From Lucifuga dentata (Eukaryota; Chordata; Actinopteri; Ophidiiformes; Bythitidae): a stretch of 64,000 nt of DNA. Below are positions 1-13,610 of this stretch, in pieces. The DNA lies in the NCBI GenBank assembly GCA_014773175.1, contig VXCM01001396.1:62001-126000 (forward strand). The letters run 5' to 3'. The notes under the pieces were generated by a model, which was not told the DNA's origin, did not search any database, and saw only the letters and a list, made by a program, of their open reading frames with translations. Position 1 is the stretch's first letter, and every line of letters begins with the position of its first letter. Position numbers and translations under genes: made by a program.

Positions 1-600
1 ATCATCATCATCATCATCATCTCCAATAGTATAATATACTCTGTCCCTATACATATAGTGTCCAGTGTTATTGAACACATGTTCTCATACTTACAGGACA
101 GTGTCCAAATTTATAGACATCATCAGTGTCCAAATTTATAGACATCATCATCATGCTATAGCATTCATGCTATGTCCTGCTATAACATGGACACTATAAT
201 ATATGTATAGGGACACACTGTCTCTGTTTATTATTATATGTAGTGTTTTACCGTAGGGTGCTATATATAGGTGACTACACCTTTATATAGCACCCTATGG
301 TATGGGGGGACAATATACTCTGTTCCTATATCTAGAGTAAAGTGTTACAGATAGACACTATATTGTGTCTCCATATCTATTCACAGTAACTTTGGACACT
401 GTACAATAGGTATGGGGACACAGTGTAGTGTCCCCATAAGTGTCCAAAGTTATAGAGGGGACAATATGCCGTGTTTCTATATTGAGTGTAGTGTTATAGA
501 GGGACACTATACTGTGTTCATTACCTAGTAATGGACACAGGACCTAGTACAGTGTTGACAGGGGGACAATGCTATGTTCCTATACCTCTGATGTAGTTGA
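1..600. repeat. Degenerate short-period repeat tract (fhl1 intron or 3' side)
   Basis: The first 0.6 kb is made of diverged, partly palindromic units built around 'ggacactatactgtgtccctat' in both orientations, after a short (atc)n run at the very start. Units such as 'gtccaaatttatagacatcatca' are repeated back to back near 104-152. No LIM-coding exon is visible here, although the fourth fhl1 coding exon must lie further left. It is probably intronic satellite-like DNA. The family is not recognised. Confidence 0.6.
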
Positions 601-697
601 TGCATTTAGTCTCTGACTGAACTGCTGATTATTTTCACAGCCGCAGCCACGGATCGCAGCATTTGCACTATTTACAAACTTCAGTCAGAACTTCTAC

Positions 698-2775
698 CTG
701 CTTGCAGTGGAAGCATTTCTTGGCAAACTTCTTGTCATGGCAGGGAGCACAGTAGATGTCATCACCCTTGGTCAGGAAGCTCTGCGCACGGATTGGCTGC
801 TTGCATTCAAAGCAGGTGAAGCAATTCTCATGCCACACCTTGTTCTTGTACTCCACGTTCTGGGTTCCTAAAATAAAAAAATACAACTATTTGATTCAGT
901 TACACAGTGATTATCACAATTATTACAGTTTTGACCATTAGGTTCTGCAACATTTAAAACCACAGAGAGTTGTATTTGGATTCTTATTGTAATGCATGTG
1001 TGCGGGAAGTCAGCTGAAACACTGTGCTACTGGCATCTATTTACAACAGCAAATGGGTTTGATGTGTATGTGTTTGAATGTGTGGATGGGTGTGTTTGTA
1101 TGTGTTGATTAGTCAGAGGCAGGACTTTAGAGCAGCATAATAAAGCGTAACATTACCTCTTTTTAACTGAAAAAGTATCGCAACAAACTCACCTGGCATG
1201 ACCACCTTGTAGCACGCCTGGCACCGGTTGCCATCCGCAAGGGAGCCACACTTGCTACACATTATCTTGCCGTCATCCCGGGCACTGAATTGTTCGTTTG
1301 CCAGTGGCTTATAGCACTTAGCACAGCGAAAACAGTCCTCGTGCCAGTAGCGGTTCTTATGGTGCAGCTCCTGAACACAGAGAGAGGGTGCAGGATGAGG
1401 AGACACTCCTCATTAAGTCCTCATAACTTTATTTTACCCATCATGTGAGCAGAGGCAAAGGGTCAGAACATGGCCATGTGGCAGCCATAAAAGTGGATAT
1501 GAAGTCAGTTGGGCTGTTTTGAGTCGTGAAGGGGTTTGGCGAGTTTGATGGTGGAAATCTAAAGTATTTAAGTCCATTAGAGGTAACAGCACATCTGCCG
1601 TACGTTTAACTGCCTGTGAGTGAGTGGTGAGGTTGATTTGGAAGCAGAGGATGAGGAAGAGCAGGTTTAAGAGATAATAAGTAACTGATGAAAATACACA
1701 CAATTAGACCTGTTACCCCACTGTTGCTCTTTCACTTCCCCTCGTCTTCAATTTTCTGCGTATTTATTAAAGGATCATACCTATGATTTTGCATGTTTAA
1801 TGATTTTGCAATAAATACTATCTGCATACACATTAGGTTACTGACAACATTTTCCAAAGCATAAACCGTATTTTAGTTTTCCTATTATTTTGCCAAATCC
1901 TCTAATCTTTCAAAATCAAATGTTCAGGTGATACACCCACCTTAAAATTCCATGTTTTGCCTGCTGACATGTACGTCCAAATGCAGAAGACACTCATCGT
2001 TTTTAATTTCTCTGTAAAAGCTGTCTTCTCCTGGGACTATATTCCCTGGTGGAATACTTCCATGTAGCTCAGTGTTGGGTCAGTAAAATAAAGTTTCTCT
2101 GACAAAAAAAATTAATAGAAGTCGTGTTCACTGTGATGTATTACTTGTCTTCAAGGACATTTCATGTCTCTGCCAGTTGCTTTTTTTTTTTTTTTTTTTT
2201 TTTGACAAGCGTAATACTGTATGATCTGAAACCAGCTGCAGTCTTAAAGACAAGGAAAAACTATTCTAATATTTACTGCTCCAGCAGTATGTTTTGGAAA
2301 TGACTATCACTAACATGCATGTGGGTTGTATATATTGGCCAGAAACATGCAAAACCATCTGTATGGTCCTTTAACCCAATAACATCCATAGTAGATGGTT
2401 TGAAATTCCTTTTATGCCACCATGACATAAGGTTACTGCAATTTGCCAATTTTCAACTGTTTTATCTATGGAGTCGTTTTAAGACATCTGTCTCTTAAGG
2501 TCCACAGGAAATATGTTTTTAACTGTATAGTAAGAAAAAGCATACAGGTATGCACAAATATGTAATGTCACAAAGGTCATCTACTAAACCAAAACCAGAC
2601 AATAACCCACTGTTTTTACCTTGGAATCAGCACCAATGGGACGGCGGCATTCTGCACAAGTATTGGCACAGAGTTTATCGAAGCACTTGGTGCACACGTG
2701 CTTGTCATCCTTCTTCACATACTTCTTCCCGTGCAGGTTGTCACGGCAATAGAAGCAGTCAAAGCGGTCAGTCAT
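698..2775 (-). CDS. fhl1: Four-and-a-half LIM domains protein 1 (FHL1), 5' three coding exons, partial
   Basis: LIM-only scaffold protein of muscle (sarcomere, nucleus, signalling complexes); LIM fingers bind zinc and protein partners. Coding exons on the minus strand are 2775-2620 (52 codons from ATG), 1370-1193 and 867-698; all three donors are GT and both coding acceptors AG, and the frame is continuous. Exon 1 starts [19 protein letters not shown] and encodes the N-terminal half-LIM (C7, C10, C28, C31) and the first cysteines of LIM1 (C40, C43), followed by RRPIGADSK. Exon 2 begins [14 protein letters not shown] and completes LIM1, with the start of LIM2. Exon 3 has [16 protein letters not shown] and continues to the start of LIM3 (KCFHCKQ). 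The pattern matches FHL1 (IGADSKEVHYKNRFWH in mammals) better than FHL2. A 5' UTR piece, 2801-2776, precedes the ATG after an AG acceptor. The remaining LIM domains lie off the left edge. Which teleost paralog (a or b) is not decided. Confidence 0.93.
1767..2374. mobile_element. TTAA-flanked inverted-repeat element, copy 1 (diverged)
   Basis: The element begins TTAAAGGATCATACC and ends GTATGGTCCTTTAA, with both TTAA tetranucleotides present. Its ends match the other copies (see 15714-16277), but the interior is diverged and includes a poly-T run. It sits upstream of fhl1 coding exon 2, inside intron 1 of the coding region. It encodes no protein. Confidence 0.7.
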
Positions 2776-2801
2776 GGTGGAGGTTAGATAACTCCTGGGA
2801 C

Positions 2802-4899
2802 CTGTGAAAACACAAGACTGTCAGTGGCTGTACAGATCCTCTAGCTGGATACTTTCCTTTAAACACCAGATGGGGGCAGTGCTGACTCACTGAATGATGC
2901 AAACCAGAGAAGATCATCCTAAGAACAAAGAATCTGAGTACATACAGTATCATGACAGGAGTATGGTGACTAACACACTGATGCTCAAGACTCCTGCTGC
3001 ATTCTCTGTATATTACAGAAGGACATCCAAGCAGAAAGTGGGCAGGTCTTTAATGAAGGAAGTAGCATATATTTTATACAGTTTGTCCACCTATGTTTCC
3101 TTTTAATAAGATATAATGAGGTCCAGCTTTACTAGCAGCATTCCAAGTAGATGAGAGAAGTGTGAGGAATGTTGAGATGAAACATGGCCCACACTTCTCT
3201 GGCTGCTGTCTGGATGTTTTTTTGGCTTGTGGACTCTTTATCGAGCTCCCCTGGAGAGCTGCATGTCATATTTTTTAGAAGGTCTGGCTTCAACCCACCA
3301 TTCCTTTTGTCTGTGTTTTGGCTGGGTTAGTGTAAACAGTGTACACTGAGATATATTGCTTCTTCAGTCATCAGCATTTCAGGCAAGTCCACTGGGACAA
3401 GGCTGAGTAGCTTCCTGGTACAATGCTGCATTGAGTGGAATCGTGTGGACTAGTCTTGAGCTTAATCAACATTGTTGCTGCTATCGAAGCTTAGGTCAAA
3501 GTCGCTCACAGGATGTCAGAGAGGTCACAGCTAACCAGTGAGTGAACTTAAGCTAATGTGATTTATTCACGTGGACTGATATCATTGTAAGACCTTAATC
3601 TGGTCACTACAACAGGAGCAATGGAGGAAACACTGGATGGAATGGCATTTTGTCTTGGTAACCATAGGAACAAGCAAAATATTTATGAAACTGGATTGCA
3701 GCGATTTAAGTGGGATGTGGTAAACAGCCGTGTGAAACAGATGAGCCACCAGGACTATGGTATGTACCGCTTATGTGAGTGTGGATGATAGATGGGGCAA
3801 AAGGACTATGTGCAGCTGTGCTGAGGGATAAAGATGGACTGAGGACTGAGCCCTCATCATACCCCACCCTCCTCATACCCCACTCACCTCCTGTGACATT
3901 TCATGGCGCTGAAACAAACAAAACCCAAAGGGTCCAAAACAGTCAATCATGTCAAATCACACACATAATATTTGGGTATCACAAGAGAAGCCAACCAGAC
4001 TAATGATCTATTTTAGACATGGATTCCATATTTAAAGTGCACTGACCTTCCAGAGGGGACAAATGGAGCGGGATGCAGAGTGATGACTGCTGGGACTATG
4101 CAGCTATTGTGGTTTCAGTCAAAAAAAATGCCCTGTGCTTTAATCTTTTTACATAACAAACAGCGTGACAGCTGCCCCCTGACAAACAGCCATAGAATGT
4201 ATCATCACTCAGCTTCAGCGAGTGGAGGAAAAATCACTGTGCTCCGTTTGGGGATGAGTCCTCGTAATAAAGAAAAGGTCAGAGTGAGACCAGTCTGAGT
4301 GGTGAGTCAGAGCAGAGAGCCAGGGATAGACTGGATAGAGCCTTTCAAAGTCAGAATGGCCCTGCCGATATATCAGCCAAATCAACAGCTGCTGACAGTA
4401 GCTAACACAATGTCCAGACTTTCTGTTGTCTGCCTGCTTGGTTAAAAAAAAGCTTTGGGAAATGAAATATTTATATTACGAAATCAATTTATTATAACAC
4501 GGTCATGTTTCCTCTGTCCTGCAGAAAATAAATCATTGCATTATCAAAAAATAAATAAATAAATAAATAAATAACAGTGCAAATCCTGGAACATACTGTT
4601 CTTATGCCTTCTCACACCAAAGAAGTAAAAATGCAAGAGAAATATTACCAAATATTACACCACATAACTGATACAGGATACTATTCTGATATGGGAGGAT
4701 TCGTATTTGATAGTATCATATAAGTACAAATCATTATTTGATTTATCCTTTTTTGGACCACAGTGATAAGAGTAAATCATCCTTCAAATAAAAATTGAAT
4801 AATACTTGATATGAGTAAACAAATTATAAAGGAATGATTAACCCCTACAATTGTTAAATACTCCCCTAAACATCTGTTTTCATTGATGAAGAATATCAT

Positions 4900-4934
<35 letters not shown>

Positions 4935-7561
4935 CAGTGCATAAGAAATAAAATTTAGATTCCCGCTTTGAAGTAGCTTTTTCCTCCATGTAGAGTTTTG
5001 CCTATTCAACCCTCTCCAATATTTATTTTGTCAGGAATATTGTTTGTATATCTTAATAATAGGATCGGATATCAAAACTCAAAGTATCAATACCGGTATT
5101 TTGGCTTCGTTAAGATTTTTTTAATAAGTCTTCTTTTATACGACTTTTTCAATTAAGTTTTTATTTTAACAGTGAAACTCTTGAGTTAAAAGCCATGTGA
5201 CACCTTTAAAATATATTTTATAACAGGACAAATACATGACACCTTTAATCAGTACTGTACAAATCTTTACTTGATGAGAATTTTGCTGATGAGAATTACC
5301 TCTTAGCTATAGCATGAAGTGACTGCAGTATTCTATAATCTGTAGTATTAAATCTTCAGGTTTTTCAATACCTAGACAGCTAAAAACAGTTTAATACAGA
5401 CAATTTCTACACTACAAACACAACTGTGAATCTCCACTTCATCCCAACTTCCAATACAGGCTTGAAAACAGTATACCAATTTTACATTTTACACACCATT
5501 ATAATAAACAAATCCAAAACCTTAGTTAGTAGCTCACATCCTGTATAATTACACCAGCTTTTTTACCTGAGTGTCTGTAGAAAGTCATGTTTGGTTCTAG
5601 CTAGGAGCAAGAGTGGAAGAAACACAAGAACAGGAGGATATGGTAGCATCCACAGAGGGTCAGACCCACAGAAAGTACATCCCATTGAGGTATGGAGGGG
5701 GGGCTGTATATAACCCTGTCTGACCTGCATACACCCCCAAACCCATATCCAAATCCAACCTTCAGCCTCCAGTCCTTTTTAGGGTATACATCAGAGAATA
5801 GAGCGGATGAGAGAGTGATGCAGAGGGGATAGATTAGGTGATAGAGACTGGATTCCATTGGTGTAACATCAGAAGGTAAAAAACAAACAGTCCAGAGCTT
5901 TTGAATGACAGCCATGAGGGATAACTGATACTCCCACTGCCCCAACATTAAATACTTTGTTAGGGTGTTCAAAACATATATAAAGATGACACGCTGGATC
6001 ATTTAACAGCATAATTAAAAGGGATGACTCACAGGAGGAGCAAACTGATATAATTGACCAAGTTGAGGAGGGACAAGGTGAAGCAGAGTGTTCCAAGTAT
6101 CTCTTCTTATAACATCATATACTCTCGCAATCAAAAGTTTGGAATCAATCAGAAATTTTTCTTAAATACTGCATGCCATATGCCAATGTCATTTGTACAA
6201 AGATGACATTGGTATGTTGGACAGTGCTGGCTATTATATTTAAAACTGGTAAATTAAACAAAAATTGCCGTTAAGACCAGCATCTGGGAGTCATCTTTTC
6301 ACTGTTGCAGATGACGCTGGTATTTGGCAAGTACTTAATCTGTTCAATTAAGCAGGTAAATTGTCTTTACTTGGATTCAAAAGTGTCTAAAACACACAAG
6401 AAAGTGTCTGTATTAGTGATGTGTTTACCATCAGTCTATTGTTGTTATGAGGAAATTAAGATTATTTCATATGTCAGATTGCCAAGAAATTGAAGATTTC
6501 ATACAAAGATATACACCAATGTGTTGAGAGAAAAGGGCAAACTGGATCTAACCAGGACAGAAAAAGAAGCAGAAGGCCCTGATGCACTTCAGAGGATAAG
6601 TACATCTTTGTGTCTGTAGTCCGAGAAACAAGCCTTATAGGTCATCAGCTGGCTGTTACCTTAATGTCTTGGCTATACATTTACATCAATTTATTGCCAC
6701 CTTGGTGAATAAAAGTATCAATTTCTATCTAAAACATGAACATTTCTGGGTGATTCCAAACTTTTCAGTACTATGTATATCACGTGCCCACAATTAAATG
6801 CCAACATTAACATAACCAAATGTAATATGTCCAAAAATTATGTTATATTGAGTCAAATCAATTTTTAAAACTCACATTTATCCGTTCTGTTCTATTATCC
6901 AAATGTAAAAAATATTAAAAAGAGATTCACCATTCCCTTATTACTTTGGGTATTCTTACTCCCAAAGAGAATATTTCCTTTAAATTCTAAGAAATACACG
7001 TCAGATTCCTGATATAAATGAGTCATTTAAGAAACCCAATCATCGTGAAAAAGACTTCATCATTTAAGAATAATACTTAAAATATTTACAAGTTTTACAG
7101 TGTACATTACAGCTACAGTAAATACTGGATTCTTAGAAACAGTGGGAATGTGAATTGATTTGTTTGGGATTTTAATTTAATTTAATTTAATTAATTACAG
7201 CTACAACTACAGCTACTACAGCTACTGCTTCTATTACTGCTAATAATAATGAGAAACACTAGCACTACCATCATCATCATCATTATCATCTGTTCTGCAG
7301 TGGAGAAAAGTGAGGCAAGAGATTGTGCCGTCTTCTAATTGGTTTGGGCGTTTGGAGTCAGGCAGGCTTTAATACAGAAAGACAGGATCGTCATGGGAAT
7401 GAGCAGAGACTAATGTGGACAACAAGTGAATTAGTCAGTTCCACTCATCATAAGGTCGCTGACTGCCATTAAGAATGATTTTACTGCCAAGTCTCATCTT
7501 CTAACTCTGCTAAATAACATCATATTTCACAAAGCAAATCAATTGAACTAAATTGTGTCTG

Positions 7562-7622
<61 letters not shown>

Positions 7623-10600
7623 ATTGTTTAAGAACATCTGGTTGTAATTTCAGACTTAATTTAGTCCATTGCCATAAGTCAGGACATTAAGTCTGTCCAA
7701 TTTTATAATCGGTCATCCATTTATACTAAACCCACAAAGACTAATTAATGATGAGGGAGGTGCCATGACTCCCTGCTTACAAAAACCTCCCTAGCAGATG
7801 ATCTGAGTCATGCTACACCAGCAAAATATTCTTCTGACTCAATTTCCCCCATCAACTTCAGGCAATCCTATCCTTCTATTTGAAGGCGTTTTGCCTATGT
7901 GGTGCATTAATTGTCTCTTGCTCACTGTAGTTTAATATAGAACTGGATCCAGACACAGATAAAAGCATTTCTAAACATAAAATATACTTGGTTTCACACT
8001 TTGTGCTGCATGCTAACGGCAGTCTGATCTGGTGCTCATGTTAACTAACCAGTGTCTGCTGTCGTGTAGACAATAAAGCTGGAATGCAGCACCCACCTGT
8101 TGTCTCTAAAGCCCTGATAGAGACCAGAAATAGCTCATGATCATCAGGAACAATAGCCAAAATGCTAAAAATATCCTTTTTCCAAATAAGAGAATACAGT
8201 TATTGACATAGCTGATAATGTGTCGTGAATAAATTGTCATTCTTTCATTTAGAACAAACACAAGTAACGGTTTTTAAACTGCCAGAGCTGCTAATGGAAC
8301 CAGATACTGATAATACAGCTATGACATAAACTCACTTAAGCAGTGTAGCTTTTTCCACTCATCATATCATGAAGTGTTCCTGTTGTGGCGTGTTGCCTAT
8401 TAGCCACATTCCCATCACATATCACCTCTCTAAGTGGTAGATTTTGGGTTTGGCTGCACAGAGAAACAGGAAGTCTGGTGTGTACTTCCTGAACAGATGA
8501 GAGAATGTGGCTCTACGTCACTGGAACATATAGCCTCATTCTACCCTAACAGCATCTGAGCTAAAAAAAAAAAAAAAAAAAAAAAAAAGCCAAGCCTATA
8601 TGTGCCTGAGAACTCATTTTTCAGTGCAATACGTGTCTGTCACTCTCCAAACCTGGTTAGCCAACAAACAGGCCAGTTACAGACTGAGAGACACAATCTG
8701 TGTTAGGGTAACAGTGACTCACCACACACACACTGGGACACACGAAAACACTCAGAGAAGACAATGAGACAGAAATGTGCATCTTATTTGTCAGAGCTGC
8801 ATTACAACTCAGACATAAGGTCACGAATCAGGGTGCATCTGCAAGAACCAGACACATTGAGGTCAAATATGGGTGACCACTGGGAAACTATCAACACAGT
8901 AACACTCCTATCTGCTAGATATGGCTTGGATACACGTACAAACACACACACACTCAAACACAGGAACTCTTAGATAAAGCCTTCACTGTTGGCCATCGAA
9001 CACTTTTGGTCCCATTGGTTTCACATGACTCATGCCCCTGAAACATATCAGTCCCTCCTGTAACAAGAACTCAATAATGATACCCGTGAAATATCATAAA
9101 ATATTGCAATAAAACATATTCTTGCAGAACAATGCAATTCAGTTGCATTTAAAGTATGCCAAGACTGGGATTATTCAAACATCAGGAAGTCAAAAATTAT
9201 TCAAAACTGTGCTTTTATTCTGTATATAAGTAACATAAAAATACAAGGACACCATTGTTTAAGTGTTTCTGACCGACTTCGTCATCTCGCCATAGAGCAG
9301 CAGATTAACCTCCTTCATCATCATTTACTGCAGTGGTTAAAATGAACTTGGGTGGTTTCCCCATAAAATACAGACATAAGAATTTTTCTTACACACATTA
9401 AATCATGAATACACAGCACATTGGCTTCTTTACAAGCTTTCTAGGCTCTTTCATTTTTTCCGCTATTACTTTTGCTCTCACATACTCGCTCAATCCTTTT
9501 CATTTCTCTCTCGCTCTTCCTCTTTTATTCACAAACTAATCATGTGCAGTTCAGCTGAGGCTTTTTCTCCAGCTGAGGATAACAGTTTTGAGTCCACAGG
9601 AGAGAATACTTCTTTCACTCAGCCCGCACAGACAGACAAGCAGCATTGCCTATTTAGGAGTAGTGCAGGGCTGCTGAGAGAGTAGTTTCATGTGTTTCAT
9701 CAACCCTCAGACACACCCCCTCTGCCCCATTTGCAAGGATGAAAGAAATGATGAAACAGTTCTCTCAGCAAAAGCTCATCTCTGCCTGAATAAACTGCAG
9801 GTACCAAAGCCTTAATGTGACAAATGTCCTCCTGGTCTGATGGCAGTAAGACCTCACAGGCGCTGACACACAACATCTTCTGAAGGCTGAAATAAATTAT
9901 ACATTATGTGCTCGGCTTTATGAATGCATAATCCACAACTGCAGTGTTGTGTTCATATGCTGCTTTTGTGCTGGTTTTACATTAAAAAGTTGAAGTCTTA
10001 AGTGACTTCTAAGGGGAAAAAAAGATAAGTAAAGCAAATTTATTACTCGGTGAAGTTAAAAAAAAAAAAAAAANAAAAAAAAAAAAAAAAAGAAACTTTT
10101 TATGGGTTATAAGGCCTAAAATAGTGAAGTCATACCAGAGCCACAAGGAGGTCCACTGTGCCAGAGAAAGAACCATAATCTCCAGGTCTCTTTAATGACA
10201 TCATGTATTTGGTTTAGCAGCGGCAGCAACCCAAACCAGAAGGGAGGAGACACTAAGCTGTTGTATGTTTTAAGAGTTTTGAACCACACATGGCACCTTT
10301 GGACACTGAGAGGTCAGCATCACTTCATACACTAAAATCATTACATAATACTGGCAACATAATACTGCCAACAAGATGAATATCTAGTGCACACCAATAT
10401 TCCTGCAACAATTACTATAGCATTTTATTGAACTTACAGTGTGTGTGTGTATGTGTGTGTGTGTGTGTGTGTGGGGGGGGCATGGATGACACAATATAAA
10501 AAAAATTGTACAATAGCACCAGAAATATGGCCTTAACATAACCATGGAGTGGTTCTTTCTGATCTCCATTAAAAAAAAAAAAAAAAAAAAAAACATAAAT

Positions 10601-11514
10601 TCGAAAATCTATTTATTTATTTTAGTTTTTCCAGGAGCAATAAACATTAATTGATATCAATTTGTGAACGTGGCAGATTTAGTCAGAAAGTTAAATTTTT
10701 ATCTGCAGTCCCTGAACAGGTTGACATTAAAGAGTCCAAAGGGATATATATACACATGAAAAATAATGTAGTATGTTACAGTGCTGTTATGTATATTGGA
10801 TTGTATATTGGTTATGTATATTGCATTGCACTACATTGTGTAATATCATGTCAGCCTCCACACAGATAAATTTATTTATCATAGTATTTCCTTCTTGTAC
10901 TTTTTCCTCCCTTGGAAGAAGAGTCAGTAAGTCACAGAAGCAAAGGTTTATTTATAAAAATTCATAAGAATAATAAAAAAAAAATGTTAAGCTTCAAAAA
11001 ATTTAAATATGAATACCTGGGGATGGGGTAATATATAGAATACAGACAGAACAGTACATATTCAAAATTATACTAAAAAAAATATAATTAAAAGAATAAG
11101 GGTATTCTATACGGCCATTTATATTGCATCTAAATCCCAACATATCACTAATCAATCAAAGTCAGTCCAAAAAAGAATTAATATTGATGTTATTTGGTTT
11201 AGTCAGTTGGCATCACAGAAGCATAAATGAGCAAATGCATAAACACGTTCCTTTGATTTTTTTTTTTTTTTTTTNTTTTTTTTTTTTTTTTTGGAGTGAA
11301 AAACATCGATCAGATCACCTGTAGCCAACTGTGTCCAACTTTTTCTCCAAATTTATCAGTCAGTAGGGGTTCAAAGAAATTTATCACATTATTCTCCAGC
11401 ATTTTCCAATATTAAAAACTCGCTGTGAAACTGTCACACGATACAGATTCAAAAACCATCAAAATAACAGCACTAAAAGTGGCACATTAACTCCTTTGCG
11501 CGCTTTGGACTCAC
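2802..11514 (-). other. Large 5' intron of fhl1 (inferred), mostly non-coding
   Basis: This stretch separates the coding 5' exon from a probable upstream non-coding exon near 11.5 kb. I see no conserved coding exon. It holds A/T homopolymers (4901-4932, 8563-8587, 10569-10593), a (ttta/aaat) run at 4546-4574, a long (TG)n at 7565-7620 and two single-N assembly seams (10074, 11275). The intron assignment depends on the distal exon being correct. Confidence 0.5.
7565..7620. repeat. (TG)n microsatellite
   Basis: An uninterrupted TG dinucleotide run of about 28 units in the large 5' intron of fhl1. Confidence 0.95.
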
Positions 11515-11640
11515 CTTTCCAACGCGTAAAGTTGCAGCGTCTTTTCCTCCGCAGAGCTCCGCGTCTGCTGCGTCTGACCGACACGCAAGAGCTGCTTAAG
11601 AGACACGGAGCAAAAAAAAAAAAAAAAAAAAAACTACCGG
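11515..11640 (-). promoter_or_regulatory. fhl1: Probable non-coding first exon and promoter of fhl1
   Basis: On the minus strand a GC/CpG-rich stretch (unusual in this AT-rich region) runs into a strong donor: ...cgttggaaag|gtgagtcc, exon end at 11515. It has no ATG-led ORF of note. It lies upstream of the coding exon's AG acceptor (2803/2802) on the same strand, with no other minus-strand gene between. The 5' limit is a guess; a poly-A/T run at about 11611-11632 limits reading. Inference only: transcript evidence would be needed to link it to fhl1. Confidence 0.45.
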
Positions 11641-12524
11641 ACAGGAGCCAAACCTCTGTAAGCTCATAAACAATGACCTCAGCAAGGAATTTGCAAGCTC
11701 TCTGCCTTCATTTCTCACTGGCTTCACACAGATGCAAACTGGATCATGAAGCCAAAGAAGTCGAAACTTTTCAGCATTTCCACAGCAGAGTGGCTGCAGT
11801 GGGTTTTTGAGTCAGAGGTTTGACGAGCAGGAATCTCCGTTTATCACATCAGTTATCCCTCCATCCTTTTCTACAGTTTGCCTGTTTAGAAACGATGGAG
11901 CTGCGTCACACACTTCACACACGTTTACTTTTCTTCTGACTCACTCACCTCCTTCTTTGGTAAAGAAAAGAGAATTACATCAGGATGACTCACTAAAGTA
12001 AGCTAAACCTTCAAAGTGAACCCAACCGCAAATCCGCAAATCTATCACTAACCAATTAGGCTCTAAAGTCATTTTTCTTATTTTACTTTGAACTGAAATT
12101 GGTTTTCATGTGCCGCCTTAAAAGCTGCACTGGGGAAAAAAAAAAAAAAAAAAAAANAAAAAAAAAAAAAAAAAAATCTTTACTAGACAGGATGATACAT
12201 TAACATGACTTCAGTCTACCAATTTTCTGCTCGTTTATGGAATATTATTGATTTAAAAAAATATCATTAATTTTTAAGAATTTTAAAGAAATTTTGGGAA
12301 AAATCTAAAAATAAATAAATGAAAAATTACAAAAATTTAAAAATAATTATAGATTCTAGACATTTTTTCAAAAATTATTTTGATTAAGTCTCTCTCACTC
12401 AGAAATGTCAAAAATTTCACAGGCCACAGTTTATAATTCTGTCTAATGAATAGGTTTGCTTTCAACATTGACCAACATGTACAGTTGTGGTTGCACTTTA
12501 TGTTTTTCTATGTCATACACACAG

Positions 12525-12740
12525 TTTTCGTCACAAAACTGTTAATTTTTTCGTCACACAGTTTTCATCACAGGTGCCAGAACTGTGTTAATTTTTAACA
12601 AAAACGTTAATTTCCGTCACATATTTCGTCACCAGTGCCAGTACCATGTTAATTTTGTCATGGTTTTCATCTTGAAAACATTAATTTTCGTCACAGTTTT
12701 CATTACCAGTGCTGGTAACGTGTTAATTTCCGAAAACATT
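12525..12740. repeat. Degenerate tandem repeat, about 60-70 bp period
   Basis: Units share the words 'gttaatttt(c)cgtcacagttttcatcacc' and 'agtgccag.ac..tgttaatttt', recurring three to four times with substitutions and small length changes. Non-coding and not recognised as a named family. Confidence 0.65.
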
Positions 12741-13358
12741 AAAGGGTACCATCTAATAAAGGATCTTTTGCAATGCAACCTTTTGGTGGCAAATGAAAAC
12801 CAACATCAATGACAAGTAAATGATAAAAAAAAAAAAAAAAANAAAAAAAAAAAAAAAAGAAAAAAATCATCGTCATCACATTGTGTATTTTTCTGTATCT
12901 GCATAGATACACAAATAAAAACTCCCTTCGATGAAGCTGTAAAAACGCAGGTGACAGTGAAGGTGTCTTTGCTGCACAGAAGAATGGAAAGGCTGTCTGT
13001 TGTGTTATACGGATGTCTGGGCGACGAAAACATCAGGCCGAAATATCTTCCTCTGCAGCTTCATCTCACTGCAGAGGAAGATGAGTGAGCAGCTCACTGT
13101 TACTGTAAACACATCACTCCTCCTCTTCCACACTCAGGGAGGAAAGCACAAAGATGTAAATGCTGCAGGAAGTGCTCGGTTCTTTCTTTGTCATGCAGCT
13201 CCAAACATCTCACTTCTTATAAATAAACTCCTGGTAACTGTAAACACATAACGGCTCTATTGGTATAATTCACAAACATCATAGAGACTGTTGGAAGAAG
13301 AGGTGACATTGATGACAGCCACATGTTTAGCCCCGGGACACACACATGCACGCATGCA

Positions 13359-13399
<41 letters not shown>

Positions 13400-13410
13400 C
13401 ACACACACGG

Positions 13411-13464
13411 ACACACACACACACCTAGCATGGACCCACAGTCCATGCTAGGTGTGTGTGTGTG
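13411..13464. repeat. Near-perfect hairpin palindrome within CA repeat
   Basis: The left arm ends ...cacctagcatggac, the spacer is ccaca, and the right arm begins gtccatgctaggtgtgtg. The arms are about 24 bp including CA/TG extensions, and the CA tract changes to TG across the centre. Confidence 0.85.
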
Positions 13465-13610
13465 TGTCTGGAGCTGTTTTATAGGCCAGACAAGCATCTT
13501 ATCAAGCAAAACAAAAACCTGTACTGTACATATATACATTATGTCAAATAAATCCTAATGCTACAGCAGGTGCATAACATGAAATGCCCATCTCAGTTAA
13601 CTATTTTCAA

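Noticed and set aside
1..697. A fourth fhl1 LIM exon
   Set aside because: No C-x2-C / WH-x2-CF pattern on the minus strand; only degenerate repeats.
13217..13558. Several open frames rich in Val-Cys or His-Thr
   Set aside because: They are translations of CA/TG microsatellite; the same applies at 15087-15498, 51500-51790 and 59321-59638.
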